Of a DNA stretch of 64,000 nt, positions 63,835 to 64,000 are shown piece after piece. The DNA lies in assembly GCA_012295275.1 (NCBI GenBank), contig CM022675.1, positions 6,944,832-7,008,831 on the forward strand, given 5' to 3'. Numbering within the stretch: position 1 is the stretch's first letter; each line of letters opens with the position of its first letter. This DNA comes from Chrysomallon squamiferum (Eukaryota; Mollusca; Gastropoda; Neomphalida; Peltospiridae). The notes under the pieces were generated by a model, which was given only the letters and a program-made list of their open reading frames with translations, had not been told where the DNA came from and did no database searches. A program made the position numbers and the translations under genes.

Positions 63835-64000
63835 TACATACAATTATTACTAGTGAAAATTTTTTTTTTTTTTAAAAGTAAAATTTCATTATTATTTGCA
63901 TTAAGTGATTCAGAATCATACCAAGAATCTCAGCTGGAGTTTTGCTAATATTCTTTTGTTTAATTTTTCACACTGTGCTTGTTTTCATTTAATCCTTTGC
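63056..64000 (+). other. Intron downstream of the Ser-rich exon
   Basis: AT-rich, starting GTGAGT. It contains poly-T near 63279-63291, a (TTTA)14-type run at 63778-63834 and no further exon that I can see. Confidence 0.75.
63778..63834. repeat. (TTTA)n microsatellite
   Basis: A perfect tetranucleotide run of about 14 repeats. Confidence 0.98.

Overview
The window looks like invertebrate animal nuclear DNA. It is very AT-rich, crowded with simple-sequence repeats, and its only clear coding sequence lies in spliced exons. The lineage cannot be proved from sequence. A fibrillar procollagen with an N-terminal von Willebrand factor C (VWC) segment, together with the many microsatellites, fits a lophotrochozoan such as a mollusc or annelid best, and this is inference.

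Region 1 (1-12,672, minus strand) holds the 5' half of a fibrillar procollagen gene that runs off the left edge. I resolve 15 exons with matching phases, coding for 338 residues: signal peptide, shortened VWC segment, two micro-exons, minor triple helix, N-telopeptide with a candidate cross-linking lysine, and the first eight exons of the major helix. The major-helix exons measure 45, 54, 54, 54, 54, 54, 99 and 99 nt. Introns carry minisatellites, long (CT)n tracts, and in intron 1 a CpG-bearing block that may be regulatory.

Region 2 (12,673-17,890) is the upstream flank, with a weak TATA/CCAAT pair, scattered transcription-factor-like sites, and a segment bounded by inverted minisatellites.

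Region 3 (17,890-23,930) is a tandem array of seven units of about 1 kb. Central copies are well conserved, outer copies have diverged, and several copies carry internal deletions.

Region 4 (24,840-29,150, plus strand) holds small candidate coding segments: a 50-codon ORF that looks like a first coding exon, two phase-compatible exons, and a 41-codon ORF for a secreted cysteine-rich peptide. All are provisional.

Region 5 (29,150-61,440) is mostly non-coding. It contains many unrelated local tandem duplications (units of about 19-190 bp), near-perfect hairpins, microsatellites and a few unique blocks with candidate regulatory motifs.

Region 6 (61,440-63,055, plus strand) is one large 5' coding exon of a Ser-rich, basic, probably disordered protein that I do not recognise. 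It starts right after an in-frame 7-codon minicistron and continues past the window through a phase-1 splice donor. Nothing links the collagen gene and this gene functionally. They are neighbours about 49 kb apart, transcribed away from each other.
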